From an uncultured beta proteobacterium (GTDB taxonomy: Bacteria; Pseudomonadota; Gammaproteobacteria; Burkholderiales; Burkholderiaceae): a stretch of DNA of 11,742 bases. Each line of letters starts with the position of its first letter. Positions within the stretch are counted from its first letter, which is position 1. The notes beneath the pieces were generated by a model. It did no database searches. It had not been told where the DNA came from and saw nothing but the letters and a program-made list of their open reading frames with translations. Of this stretch, positions 5,885-11,742 are shown piece by piece. Location: contig CAJAFJ010000618.1 in NCBI GenBank assembly GCA_903938955.1, forward strand, positions 1 through 11,742, written 5' to 3'. The translations under genes were made by a program, and so were the position numbers.

Positions 5885-7669
5885 ATGACCCCGACCCTGA
5901 CCCGCCCGATTTGCCTGGCCTTGTGGCTGGCCCTGCCCTTGATCGCGGGCGCCCAAGCCCCTGACACCACCACGACCGCCACCCCCGCAACGCTGGCGAC
6001 CGCCAACGCCGAGCCTGCCAGCCCACCGGCGCTGAACGAGCTGACACCAGTGGCCGCACCCAGCCCCGCACCCGTGCTGGAAGGCTGCCGCGCCCTCACC
6101 GACAAAGCCATGGCGGCCGACATGAAAGCCCTCACCGCCCAATCCCAAAAAGTAGCACTGGCCGAGCAGGACCCGCTGTTTGAAGCCGCCGTCGCCGGCT
6201 GGGCGCAAGCCCTGGCGCAGTGCGACGGGCGCGCCAAAGAGCGGGCGCAACGCAACCTGGCCGACAGCCAGAAAACCCGCGCCAGCCTGAGCGAACAACT
6301 CGGTGCCGGGCCGCAATGCGCTGCGGCGCACAAAGACGCCGCCGCCTTGCAGGACATCGCCCGCCAGGCCTTGAGCGAGCGCCGCTGGACCGATGCCTCG
6401 GTGCTGTTCCGCAAGGCAGAAGACATGTGGGACAGCGCCTCGGAACGCTGCACCGGCAGCCAGCAAGAAGTGGCGATCCGACGCCGGGACCAGTCTGAAA
6501 TCGACAGCCAGAACGCCGAGTTGTGTGCGCCGCTGTTTGACAAGGCCCGTGAACAGACCCAAAAATTCAGGGCCTCCGCCAATGGCCTGTCACGCGAAGA
6601 GAAGCTGGATGCGTCGATGGTGGCCGAAACCCTGTGGCGCAATGCCGCCAGCCAATGCAAAGGCGCCGCCACACAAGACCCGGCACGCAACAACGCCCAG
6701 GCACTGGCACGCGAACGCGGCACGCCATGGGTCGCCCGCGTCGCGCCTGCACCGCAACCCGTGGTCGCCGTCAAAAAGACCGATGCGGCCATCGCCCCTG
6801 TAACGACAACCACCGTAACGACCGCCGCTGCCAGCACCGCCCCCTTGAACGCCGCCGCCGACACAGCCGTCGCCAGCGGGACAAGCACCACGGGCGGCAC
6901 GTTGACCGCGATGTTCGCCTCGCTGGGCCGCGCCGTGACAGCGCCCGCAGCCTCCACGCCGGTGTCGGCCGAGTTCAGCGCCGACACCACCCGCTTCAGC
7001 GGCCAGTTTGTGCGCGACGCCGAGGGCAACACCTACTCCGGCACCGGCAAAGTGGTGTGGGCCAGCGGCGACGTGTTTGAAGGCCCGATGGTCAAAGGCC
7101 AGCGCCACGGCAAGGGCCTGTTTGTCTGGGCCAACGGCCAGCGCTACCACGGCGACTGGGTCAACGACAAACCCACCGGCCAGGCCAGCGTGCAATTTGT
7201 CAACGGCAACCAGTTTGACGGCAGCGTGGTGGAGGGCGTGCCCAACGGCCAAGGCCGCATGCGCTACGCCTCGGGTGACAGCCACACCGGCCAATTCAAA
7301 TCCGGCGAGCCCGACGGCCGCGGCCTGTACCTCTGGAAAAATGGCCAGCAATTTGACGGCGACTGGAAGAACGGTCGCCCCAACGGCCAGGGCAAACTCA
7401 AATTTGCCACCGGCAACGTGTTTGAAGGCACGGTGGTGGACGGCGTGCCCAACGGCCAGGGCAGTCTGCACTTTGCCAGCGGCGAAACCTACGTCGGCCA
7501 CACCGTCAACGGCCTGCCGCATGGCTTGGGCACCTTCCATTGGCCCCATGGCGACCAGTACACCGGCCAGTGGAAAGCCGGCAAAAAACACGGCCAGGGC
7601 ACCTTCACCTGGAAAAGCGGTGACCGCTGGGAAGGCGTCTATGACAACGATCAGCAGGTCAGCCAATAA
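5885..7669 (+). CDS. Exported MORN-repeat protein with three Cys-paired helical repeats, function unknown
   Basis: The product has 594 residues from the ATG at 5885. A TTG at 5870 is in frame, but the ATG directly precedes a good signal peptide (hydrophobic LALWLALPLIAGAQA, cleavage near residue 25). Layout: a Thr/Ala/Pro linker (about 26-65); three helical units (about 68-285) with Cys pairs 68/113, 145/189 and 214/258, each with a Trp seven residues before the second Cys (106, 182, 251); a second Thr/Ala/Val linker (about 285-375); and eight exact 23-residue MORN repeats (397-580) with partial ones at each end. MORN repeats form an elongated beta-hairpin sheet used for protein or lipid contacts; in bacteria their role is mostly unknown. 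Signal peptide and Cys pairs fit an oxidising periplasm. It follows the lipoprotein gene by 11 bp, so a lipoprotein-anchored partner complex is plausible. No enzyme motif was seen. Confidence 0.88.
   Translation: MTPTLTRPICLALWLALPLIAGAQAPDTTTTATPATLATANAEPASPPALNELTPVAAPSPAPVLEGCRALTDKAMAADMKALTAQSQKVALAEQDPLFEAAVAGWAQALAQCDGRAKERAQRNLADSQKTRASLSEQLGAGPQCAAAHKDAAALQDIARQALSERRWTDASVLFRKAEDMWDSASERCTGSQQEVAIRRRDQSEIDSQNAELCAPLFDKAREQTQKFRASANGLSREEKLDASMVAETLWRNAASQCKGAATQDPARNNAQALARERGTPWVARVAPAPQPVVAVKKTDAAIAPVTTTTVTTAAASTAPLNAAADTAVASGTSTTGGTLTAMFASLGRAVTAPAASTPVSAEFSADTTRFSGQFVRDAEGNTYSGTGKVVWASGDVFEGPMVKGQRHGKGLFVWANGQRYHGDWVNDKPTGQASVQFVNGNQFDGSVVEGVPNGQGRMRYASGDSHTGQFKSGEPDGRGLYLWKNGQQFDGDWKNGRPNGQGKLKFATGNVFEGTVVDGVPNGQGSLHFASGETYVGHTVNGLPHGLGTFHWPHGDQYTGQWKAGKKHGQGTFTWKSGDRWEGVYDNDQQVSQ
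6086..6658 (+). repeat. Three tandem Cys-paired helical units within the MORN protein
   Basis: This stretch runs from the first to the last cysteine codon of the N-terminal half. Each unit has the form C-x(43-44)-C-x-G with W-x6-C at its end: residues 68-113, 145-189 and 214-258. The units are joined by charged helical linkers of 31 and 24 residues. Identity between units is otherwise low, so they would be missed by a DNA repeat search. The predicted fold is a helical bundle closed by one disulfide per unit; this is inferred from spacing and composition. Confidence 0.7.
7073..7624 (+). repeat. Eight tandem 69-nt (23-residue) MORN repeats
   Basis: Eight units with no length change begin at 7073, 7142, 7211, 7280, 7349, 7418, 7487 and 7556. 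Most carry the MORN pattern of an aromatic residue, then G, and a later [HNPD]GxG and a closing turn with G. A partial unit precedes them (about 7030-7072) and one follows (7625-7666). The closing residues cycle with a period of three (ASGD/ANGQ/VNGN, ASGD/KNGQ/ATGN, ASGE...). Units 4 and 7 of this series (7211 and 7418) share an exact 17-nt stretch at 7235-7251 and 7442-7458, 207 nt apart. Confidence 0.9.
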
Positions 7670-7680
7670 AAGCTGGCAAC

Positions 7681-7724
7681 GTGAAAAATTCCATTGAAAC
7701 TTAAGATGGTTTAAGTTTTTTCAC
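7681..7724 (+). terminator. AT-rich hairpin with T-run after the MORN gene (probable terminator)
   Basis: The inner stem is AAACTTAA (7697-7704) and TTAAGTTT (7711-7718) around the loop GATGGT, followed by further Ts to 7721. An outer pairing GTGAAA (7681-7686) with TTTCAC (7719-7724) can extend it. Position (28 bp after the MORN stop) and the T-run suit an intrinsic terminator, but the stem has few GC pairs and may be weak or may serve another purpose. Confidence 0.5.
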
Positions 7725-7767
7725 TGGCCGACTTCAAATTTTCAACCCCTGGTCCGCCGTGCCTCGC

Positions 7768-7773
7768 TATAGT
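7768..7773 (+). promoter_or_regulatory. Candidate -10 element of the chemoreceptor promoter
   Basis: TATAGT matches the sigma-70 -10 at 5 of 6 positions and predicts a start near 7780 with a leader of about 89 nt. No acceptable -35 is found at 16-18 bp, so an activator or another sigma factor may be needed. The FliA (sigma-28) spacing and the sigma-54 GG-N10-GC pattern were looked for and not found. Confidence 0.35.
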
Positions 7774-7786
7774 CACAATTTGTGAC
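7772..7786. promoter_or_regulatory. Perfect palindrome GTCACAATTTGTGAC over the predicted chemoreceptor start site (candidate operator)
   Basis: There are seven-base arms around a central T. It overlaps the -10 hexamer and is centred on the predicted +1, where a repressor would block initiation. The half-sites face the opposite way from CRP (TGTGA...TCACA), so CRP is unlikely. The binding protein is unknown. Confidence 0.45.
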
Positions 7787-7792
7787 AGCTTG

Positions 7793-7808
7793 ACGCGGCG
7801 TGCCGCGT
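7793..7808 (+). promoter_or_regulatory. GC-rich hairpin in the chemoreceptor mRNA leader
   Basis: ACGCGGC-GT-GCCGCGT is a perfect inverted repeat with 7-base arms, flanked by two TTGAC copies (7790-7794 and 7808-7812). If transcription starts near 7780 it would form a stable stem near the 5' end of the mRNA (stabilising element or attenuator), or it may be another protein site. There is no T-run, so it is not a terminator. Confidence 0.35.
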
Positions 7809-7868
7809 TGACTTCACCGTTCAAACTGGGGGCGCGTGCCACCAGTCAACTCCAAAATTGAAACTGCC

Positions 7869-9791
7869 ATGCCCTTGCTTCACCGCCTCAACCTTTCCCA
7901 CAAGTTCCTTGTTCTGGGTTTGATTGCCCTGGTCATGATCGCGCTGCCCTCGGCCCTGTACCTGACACGCGCCATGGCCGACATTGAGGCGGCCCAGCGC
8001 GAAGTGCAGGGCAGCGGCTCGCTGGTGGTGCTGAACAAGGTAATTCAGCTCACGCAAACCCACCGCGGCATGTCGGCGGGCGCCCTCAACGGCAATGAGG
8101 CGCTGGCCGGGCGTCGTCCGGCCCTGCGCGACAGCCTGAACAAGGCCGTGGAGGCGCTGGACACCGAGTTCAAACAAGCCGGTGCGTCACCCGTGATTCA
8201 AGCGCAGTGGGCCGATATGCGCCAGCGCTGGGGCGCACTGGAACAAAGTGTGAGCAACCGCCAGATCAAGTCCGCCGAGAGCACCCAGCTTCACACCAAG
8301 CTGATCACGAGTTATTTGCTGCTCAGCGAAGCCGTGCTGGACGCGTATGGCCTGAACCTGGACCCGAACTTTGACACCTACTCGCTGATTCAGGCCGCCT
8401 TGGTGAACATGCCACTGCTGGCTGAAAACCTGGGCATCATGCGCGCCCAGGGCACCGGTTTTCTGAGCCAGGGCAGCGTCACGCCCGAAGGCCGTGCCAC
8501 CTTGCTGGCCTTGAAAAAGCGTGCACAAGAGGTGCAAGGCGACATGTTCCGTAACCTTAAAAAAGCCACCGACACCAACCCCGAGATGAAAGCCACGCTG
8601 CAGGCCAAGGCCGAAAGTGGCCGGGCGGCGGTGGACAAAACACTGGCGCTGGCCGACCAAGGCCTGATCAACGCGACCGAGTTCACACTCCCGCCGGCCG
8701 CCTATTTTGACGACTTCACGCGTACGATTGATGGCCTGTACGAGTTCAACGCCCTGGCCATGACCACCATGACCGATGCCCTGAACGCGCGCGAGAGCGC
8801 TTTGCGCCGCATGGAATACACCGTGACCGCTCTGCAGTTGGTGGGCCTGCTGGTGGCCATGACGTTAGCTGTGGCCTTTGTCCGCAGCATCACCGGCCCA
8901 GTGGGTGAAGCCGTGGCCGTCGCGCGTTCCGTCGCCGACGGTAACCTGCGCATTGACGTGCCAGTGCGTGGCAGCAACGAGCTGGGCCAGTTGATGCAGG
9001 CACTGGATGCCATGCGCAAGCATTTGTCGCAAGTGGTGGGCGAAGTGCTGCAGGGGTCAGAAAGCGTGGCCACCGCCAGCGCCGAAATCGCCCAGGGCAA
9101 CAACGACTTGTCGGCCCGCACCGAGCAGCAGGCCAGCGCGCTAGAGCAAACCGCGGCCTCGATGGAGGAACTCGGCGCCACCGTCCGGCAAAACGCCGAC
9201 AGCGCCAGCCAGGCCAACCAGCTCGCGCTGAACGCCAGCATGGTCGCCGTGCAGGGGGGCGAGGTCGTGAGCCAGGTAGTGGAGACCATGAAGGGCATCA
9301 ACGACAGCTCACGCAAGATCGCCGACATCATCACCGTCATTGACGGCATTGCCTTTCAAACCAATATTCTGGCCCTCAACGCCGCCGTGGAAGCGGCCCG
9401 CGCCGGTGAACAAGGTCGCGGCTTTGCCGTGGTGGCGAGTGAAGTGCGCAGTCTGGCCGGACGCTCGGCCGAAGCCGCCAAGGAAATCAAATCCCTCATC
9501 AGCGCCAGCGTGGAACGGGTGGAACTGGGCACTGCACTGGTCGACCGGGCGGGTAGCACCATGACCGAGGTGGTCACCGCCATCAAACGGGTGACCGACA
9601 TCATGGGCGAGATCAGCGCCGCCAGCAACGAGCAAAGCCTGGGTGTCTCGCAAGTAGGCGAAGCCGTGACGCAGATGGACCAGGTCACCCAGCAAAATGC
9701 GGCCCTGGTCGAAGAAATGGCCGCCGCCGCCGACAGCCTGCGCAGCCAGGCCGGGCAGCTGGTGGACACGGTGGCGATTTTTAAACTTTAA
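7869..9791 (+). CDS. Methyl-accepting chemotaxis protein with large periplasmic (NIT-like) sensor domain
   Basis: This is a transmembrane chemoreceptor that controls CheA through CheW and so steers flagellar rotation. From the ATG at 7869 it has 640 residues. TM1 is at about 13-32; a roughly 290-residue all-helical periplasmic domain spans 33-321; TM2 is at about 322-342; HAMP follows directly (RSITGPV...); then a long coiled-coil signalling domain with the highly conserved tip IAFQTNILALNAAVEAARAG (from 494). The periplasmic part has THRGMSAG near residue 66 and a second DPNFDTYSL element, resembling the NIT (nitrate/nitrite-sensing-type) domain; this is tentative and the ligand is unknown. 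No C-terminal NWETF-type CheR/CheB tether is present. An upstream in-frame GTG (7836) is preceded by a G-run only 3 nt away and adds 11 residues; the ATG fits a short cytoplasmic N-terminus better. No che or flagellar genes are adjacent. Confidence 0.95.
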   Translation: MPLLHRLNLSHKFLVLGLIALVMIALPSALYLTRAMADIEAAQREVQGSGSLVVLNKVIQLTQTHRGMSAGALNGNEALAGRRPALRDSLNKAVEALDTEFKQAGASPVIQAQWADMRQRWGALEQSVSNRQIKSAESTQLHTKLITSYLLLSEAVLDAYGLNLDPNFDTYSLIQAALVNMPLLAENLGIMRAQGTGFLSQGSVTPEGRATLLALKKRAQEVQGDMFRNLKKATDTNPEMKATLQAKAESGRAAVDKTLALADQGLINATEFTLPPAAYFDDFTRTIDGLYEFNALAMTTMTDALNARESALRRMEYTVTALQLVGLLVAMTLAVAFVRSITGPVGEAVAVARSVADGNLRIDVPVRGSNELGQLMQALDAMRKHLSQVVGEVLQGSESVATASAEIAQGNNDLSARTEQQASALEQTAASMEELGATVRQNADSASQANQLALNASMVAVQGGEVVSQVVETMKGINDSSRKIADIITVIDGIAFQTNILALNAAVEAARAGEQGRGFAVVASEVRSLAGRSAEAAKEIKSLISASVERVELGTALVDRAGSTMTEVVTAIKRVTDIMGEISAASNEQSLGVSQVGEAVTQMDQVTQQNAALVEEMAAAADSLRSQAGQLVDTVAIFKL

Positions 9792-9795
9792 AGAG

Positions 9796-9820
9796 TCCCC
9801 AACGCAGCAGGGGATTGTTT
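9796..9820. terminator. Probable bidirectional terminator between the chemoreceptor gene and pyrF
   Basis: The stem TCCCC (9796-9800) / GGGGA (9810-9814) has a 9-nt loop and is followed on the plus strand by TTGTTT. Read on the minus strand the same stem is followed by CTCTTT. It lies in the 31-bp gap between two convergent genes, so it can serve both. The stem is short (5 bp). Confidence 0.6.
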
Positions 9821-9822
9821 AA

Positions 9823-10683
9823 TTAATCGCCGACTTGCTGCTTGGCATCTGCCAGCAGGTCGCGGGTTTTGAGCGCTTCGCGGCGTGCCGCTTGCGCGTA
9901 GTCTGCGCCGCTGGAGGCGTACAGCACGGCGCGTGACGAGTTGACGATGATCGGCGCCACGGTGTCGCCAATTTCACCCGCCACCCCGCGCCAGCCGGCC
10001 TTGACCGTGGCAATCGCATCACCACCCTGGGCGCCGACACCGGGAATCAGCAGCGGCACCGTGGGCGCCACCGCCCGCACCCGCTCAATCTCGGCCGGGT
10101 AGGTCGCGCCCACCACCAGCCCCAGCTGGCCGTTGAGGTTCCACGGCCCTTGCACCAACCGCGCAATGTGCTCGTACAACAACGGCTCGCCCACCACGCT
10201 GGACAGGCGCTGCGGCTGAAAATCGTCGCCGCCGGGGTTGGAGGTGCGGCACAGCAAAAACGCGCCTTTGTCGTGGTATTTCAAATACGGCTGCACCGAG
10301 TCAAAACCCATGTAAGGCGACAGCGTGACGGCATCGGCACCGTAGCGCTCAAAGGCTTCAATCGCGTATTGCTCGGCGGTGCTGCCAATGTCGCCGCGCT
10401 TGGCGTCCAGAATAATGGGCACCTGGGGCGCGGTGCGGCGCATGTGGGCAATGAGTTGTTCCAGTTGTGCTTCGGCACGGTGCGCGGCAAAGTAGGCAAT
10501 TTGCGGTTTGAACGCGATGACCAAATCAGCGGTGGCATCCACGATCGCAGCGCAAAAATCATAAATTTTGCTGGCATCGCCCTTCAGGCCGCCCGGAAAC
10601 TTGGCGGGCTCGGGGTCCAGCCCGACGCATAACATGGAACTGTTTTGGCGCTCGGCGGCGCTGAGCATGTCTAGGAATTTCAT
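9823..10683 (-). CDS. pyrF: Orotidine-5'-phosphate decarboxylase (type 2 family)
   Basis: It decarboxylates OMP to UMP, the last step of de novo pyrimidine synthesis, in the cytoplasm as a TIM-barrel dimer. The protein has 286 residues. The catalytic array is clear: [12 protein letters not shown] with Asp93, Lys95 and Asp98, preceded by the substrate-site Asp23 (GLDP) and Lys59 (FKP). A phosphate-binding GVGAQGG loop and NSSRAVLYA near the C-terminus follow. Length and the [11 protein letters not shown] version fit the type 2 (longer, pyrF-2) group common in betaproteobacteria and actinobacteria. The start ATG (10683) has no Shine-Dalgarno sequence but a TACAAT hexamer exactly 6 nt upstream, suggesting a leaderless message. 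It is convergent with the chemoreceptor gene across a short terminator and divergent from the cation-efflux gene. Confidence 0.96.
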   Translation of the reverse strand: MKFLDMLSAAERQNSSMLCVGLDPEPAKFPGGLKGDASKIYDFCAAIVDATADLVIAFKPQIAYFAAHRAEAQLEQLIAHMRRTAPQVPIILDAKRGDIGSTAEQYAIEAFERYGADAVTLSPYMGFDSVQPYLKYHDKGAFLLCRTSNPGGDDFQPQRLSSVVGEPLLYEHIARLVQGPWNLNGQLGLVVGATYPAEIERVRAVAPTVPLLIPGVGAQGGDAIATVKAGWRGVAGEIGDTVAPIIVNSSRAVLYASSGADYAQAARREALKTRDLLADAKQQVGD

Positions 10684-10689
10684 GCACGC

Positions 10690-10695
10690 ATTGTA
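10690..10695 (-). promoter_or_regulatory. Candidate -10 element of pyrF promoter (leaderless geometry)
   Basis: On the minus strand this reads TACAAT, 5/6 to consensus. The conventional start, seven bases beyond the hexamer, is 10683, the A of the pyrF ATG. No good -35 exists at 16-18 bp, and no Shine-Dalgarno sequence precedes the ATG. The geometry is identical to that before the GGDEF gene. Confidence 0.4.
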
Positions 10696-10713
10696 AGAAG
10701 CGCCGTGCCAAGT

Positions 10714-10732
10714 CGGTCTTAAGAATTGACCG
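10714..10732. promoter_or_regulatory. Inverted repeat CGGTC-N9-GACCG in the pyrF/cation-efflux intergenic region
   Basis: Five-base arms surround TTAAGAATT, a spacing usual for dimeric helix-turn-helix regulators. It overlaps TTGACC (10726-10731), a -35-like hexamer pointing at the efflux gene for which no -10 at 16-18 bp is found. The arms are short and could arise by chance. Confidence 0.25.
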
Positions 10733-10788
10733 CGAAGATGCTTAAATAGACGGCTACGGGCACGGCCCTAAACTTTGCCCCCTTTACT

Positions 10789-10801
10789 TGCGAGACTCGC
10801 A
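10789..10801. promoter_or_regulatory. Perfect palindrome TGCGAG-A-CTCGCA just before the cation-efflux start codon
   Basis: There are six-base arms around one base, ending 10 nt before the ATG at 10812, where a Shine-Dalgarno sequence would be expected and none is seen. It could be an operator (for example for a metal-responsive repressor) or an mRNA structure at the ribosome-binding region. The single-base centre disfavours a simple hairpin and favours a protein site. No family is assigned. Confidence 0.35.
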
Positions 10802-10811
10802 CCCGACACCC

Positions 10812-11742
10812 ATGAAATTTGACACCCTAGAAGACGACGCGGAAGACACGCAACACACCCCGGCCGAGCGCACCGCCGCCGCCTCACGCAGCACCTGGGT
10901 CAGTGTGCTGGTGAACCTGGTGCTGACCATCATCCAGATCGCCGTCGGCATCGGCGCCAAGTCGCAGGGCCTGATTGCGGACGGTATTCACTCGTTGTCC
11001 GATCTGGTGGCGGACTTTGTGGTGCTGTTTGCCAGTCACCATGCCAAAAAAGATGCCGATGATGACCATCCCTATGGCCACCAACGTTTTGAGACCGCCG
11101 CCTCGCTGGTGCTGGGCTCCTTGCTGCTGGCGGTCGGCGTCGGCATGCTGTGGTCGGCAACACAAAAGCTGCAGGCGCCCGCCTCCATCCAAACGGTGCA
11201 CATCATCGCCCTGTGGGTGGCGGGCGGTGCACTGGTGGCCAAGGAGCTGCTGTTTCGCTACATGCTGGCGGTGGCCAAACGCGTGAAGTCGAGCATGCTG
11301 GTCGCCAACGCCTGGCACGCCCGCTCGGATGCGGCGTCGTCGCTGGTGGTGGGCATCGGTATCGCCGGTAATTTGGCCGGTTACCCGATCCTGGACCCGA
11401 TTGCGGCGCTGATTGTTGGCTTTATGGTCACCAAAATGGGCTGGGAGTTTGGCTGGGAGGCGCTGCATGACCTGATGGACCGCGCCGTGGACGAAGAAGA
11501 GGTGCAAGCCATTCGCCAGACCCTGGTCGAGACCCCGGGCGTGAGCGGTGTGCATGACGTGCGCACGCGCAAGATGGGTGACATGGTGGTGGTGGACGCC
11601 CACATTGAGGTCGATGCCACCATCAGCGTGGAGGCCGGGCACGACATCGCCGTGCTGGCGCGCCAGCGCGTGCTGCAACGCCACCGCGTGCTGAACCTGC
11701 TGACCCATGTGGACCCCTGGCACCGGCCGGACCGGGACCACA
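10812..11742 (+). CDS. Cation diffusion facilitator (CDF) metal exporter, 3' truncated by window edge
   Basis: This is an inner-membrane divalent-metal/proton antiporter. There are 310 open codons from the ATG at 10812 with no stop before the edge. After an acidic cytoplasmic tail (about 30 residues) come the CDF transmembrane helices. TM2 carries DGIHSLSD (His60, Asp64) and TM5 NAWHARSD (His169, Asp173). The loop DDDHPYGHQ (83-91) matches the second metal site (D...HxxGH) of E. coli YiiP. The cytoplasmic ferredoxin-like C-terminal domain is present, with GVHDVRTRKMGD and a final THVDP. HxxxD on both TM2 and TM5 is the arrangement typical of zinc-preferring CDFs, whereas YiiP has DxxxD on TM2; zinc as substrate is therefore inferred. 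The protein is cut near the usual domain end, so a C-terminal extension may follow. Divergent from pyrF; no Shine-Dalgarno sequence is visible. Confidence 0.92.
   Translation, partial: MKFDTLEDDAEDTQHTPAERTAAASRSTWVSVLVNLVLTIIQIAVGIGAKSQGLIADGIHSLSDLVADFVVLFASHHAKKDADDDHPYGHQRFETAASLVLGSLLLAVGVGMLWSATQKLQAPASIQTVHIIALWVAGGALVAKELLFRYMLAVAKRVKSSMLVANAWHARSDAASSLVVGIGIAGNLAGYPILDPIAALIVGFMVTKMGWEFGWEALHDLMDRAVDEEEVQAIRQTLVETPGVSGVHDVRTRKMGDMVVVDAHIEVDATISVEAGHDIAVLARQRVLQRHRVLNLLTHVDPWHRPDRDH

Noticed and set aside
5566..7032. A 488-codon minus-strand open frame across the lipoprotein and MORN genes
   Set aside because: Composition is Ser/Ala/Arg-rich, it crosses two real coding regions, has no recognisable motif or ribosome-binding site, and is explained by codon bias of the sense genes. 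The 364-codon frame at 4977-6071 is rejected for the same reasons.
7073..7624. CRISPR array or DNA-level tandem repeat element
   Set aside because: The 69-nt periodicity is in frame, shows synonymous-type divergence and encodes MORN repeats; there are no spacers.
7711..7734. A FliA (sigma-28) promoter for the chemoreceptor: TTAAGTTT followed by GCCGACTT
   Set aside because: The halves resemble TAAAGTTT and GCCGATAA, but the gap is 8 bp rather than about 11, and the first half is part of a hairpin after the MORN gene.
7772..7786. CRP site reading of GTCACAATTTGTGAC
   Set aside because: CRP needs TGTGA then TCACA; here the half-sites are in the reverse order (TCACA then TGTGA), with 4 bp between them.
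7836..7868. GTG start for the chemoreceptor
   Set aside because: The G-run before it is only 3 nt away, too close for a working Shine-Dalgarno sequence; the ATG at 7869 gives the usual short basic N-terminus before TM1. Not fully excluded.
10884..11741. A 285-residue minus-strand open frame at the right edge
   Set aside because: The plus strand here encodes an unmistakable CDF transporter; the minus-strand product is His/Gln/Gly-rich shadow sequence.

Overview
The window reads as chromosomal DNA of a motile, Gram-negative betaproteobacterium. The best guess is order Burkholderiales, family Comamonadaceae (Rhodoferax/Polaromonas-like). This rests on high GC with strong G/C at third codon positions, the type of UvrA, FadD, PyrF and chemoreceptor sequences, and a receptor ending in ...AIFKL. 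The assignment is inference from protein style; no rRNA or other phylogenetic marker is present. There are eight protein genes packed at near-normal bacterial density. No tRNA, rRNA, CRISPR array, insertion sequence or phage gene was seen.

Layout, left to right. (1) The C-terminal half of uvrA (nucleotide excision repair, + strand) enters from the left edge. (2) A soluble GGDEF diguanylate cyclase follows on the same strand behind its own candidate promoter, which would give a leaderless mRNA. (3) fadD, a long-chain acyl-CoA synthetase, lies on the minus strand, convergent with the cyclase. (4) A 199-bp divergent intergenic region carries a perfect FNR-type box (TTGAT-N4-ATCAA) at class II spacing from a -10 element facing fadD. 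(5) A two-gene plus-strand unit encodes an outer-membrane-type lipoprotein with a PDZ-like segment and an exported MORN-repeat protein. This is the least familiar part of the window. (6) After an AT-rich hairpin and a promoter region with two further palindromes comes a methyl-accepting chemotaxis protein. (7) Convergent with it, across a short bidirectional terminator, is pyrF (orotidine-5'-phosphate decarboxylase). (8) Divergent from pyrF, a cation diffusion facilitator runs off the right edge.

Most genes look like independent transcription units of ordinary metabolism, repair and signalling. The cyclase (c-di-GMP) and the chemoreceptor both bear on motility and lifestyle choice but are not adjacent. 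The only clear co-directional gene pair is the lipoprotein plus MORN gene, 11 bp apart. Both products carry export signals, so they probably act together in the periplasm or outer membrane. The MORN protein has two layers of internal repetition. Its N-terminal half holds three helical units, each with a Cys pair spaced 44-45 residues apart and a Trp 7 residues before the second Cys. Its C-terminal half holds eight exact 23-residue MORN repeats that fall into a three-repeat super-period of 207 nt.

The regulatory signals are read by eye. They include two promoters whose -10 hexamer lies exactly 6 nt before the ATG with no Shine-Dalgarno sequence (cyclase and pyrF), the FNR box, and several perfect odd-length palindromes in promoter or leader positions. 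Their identities are hypotheses.
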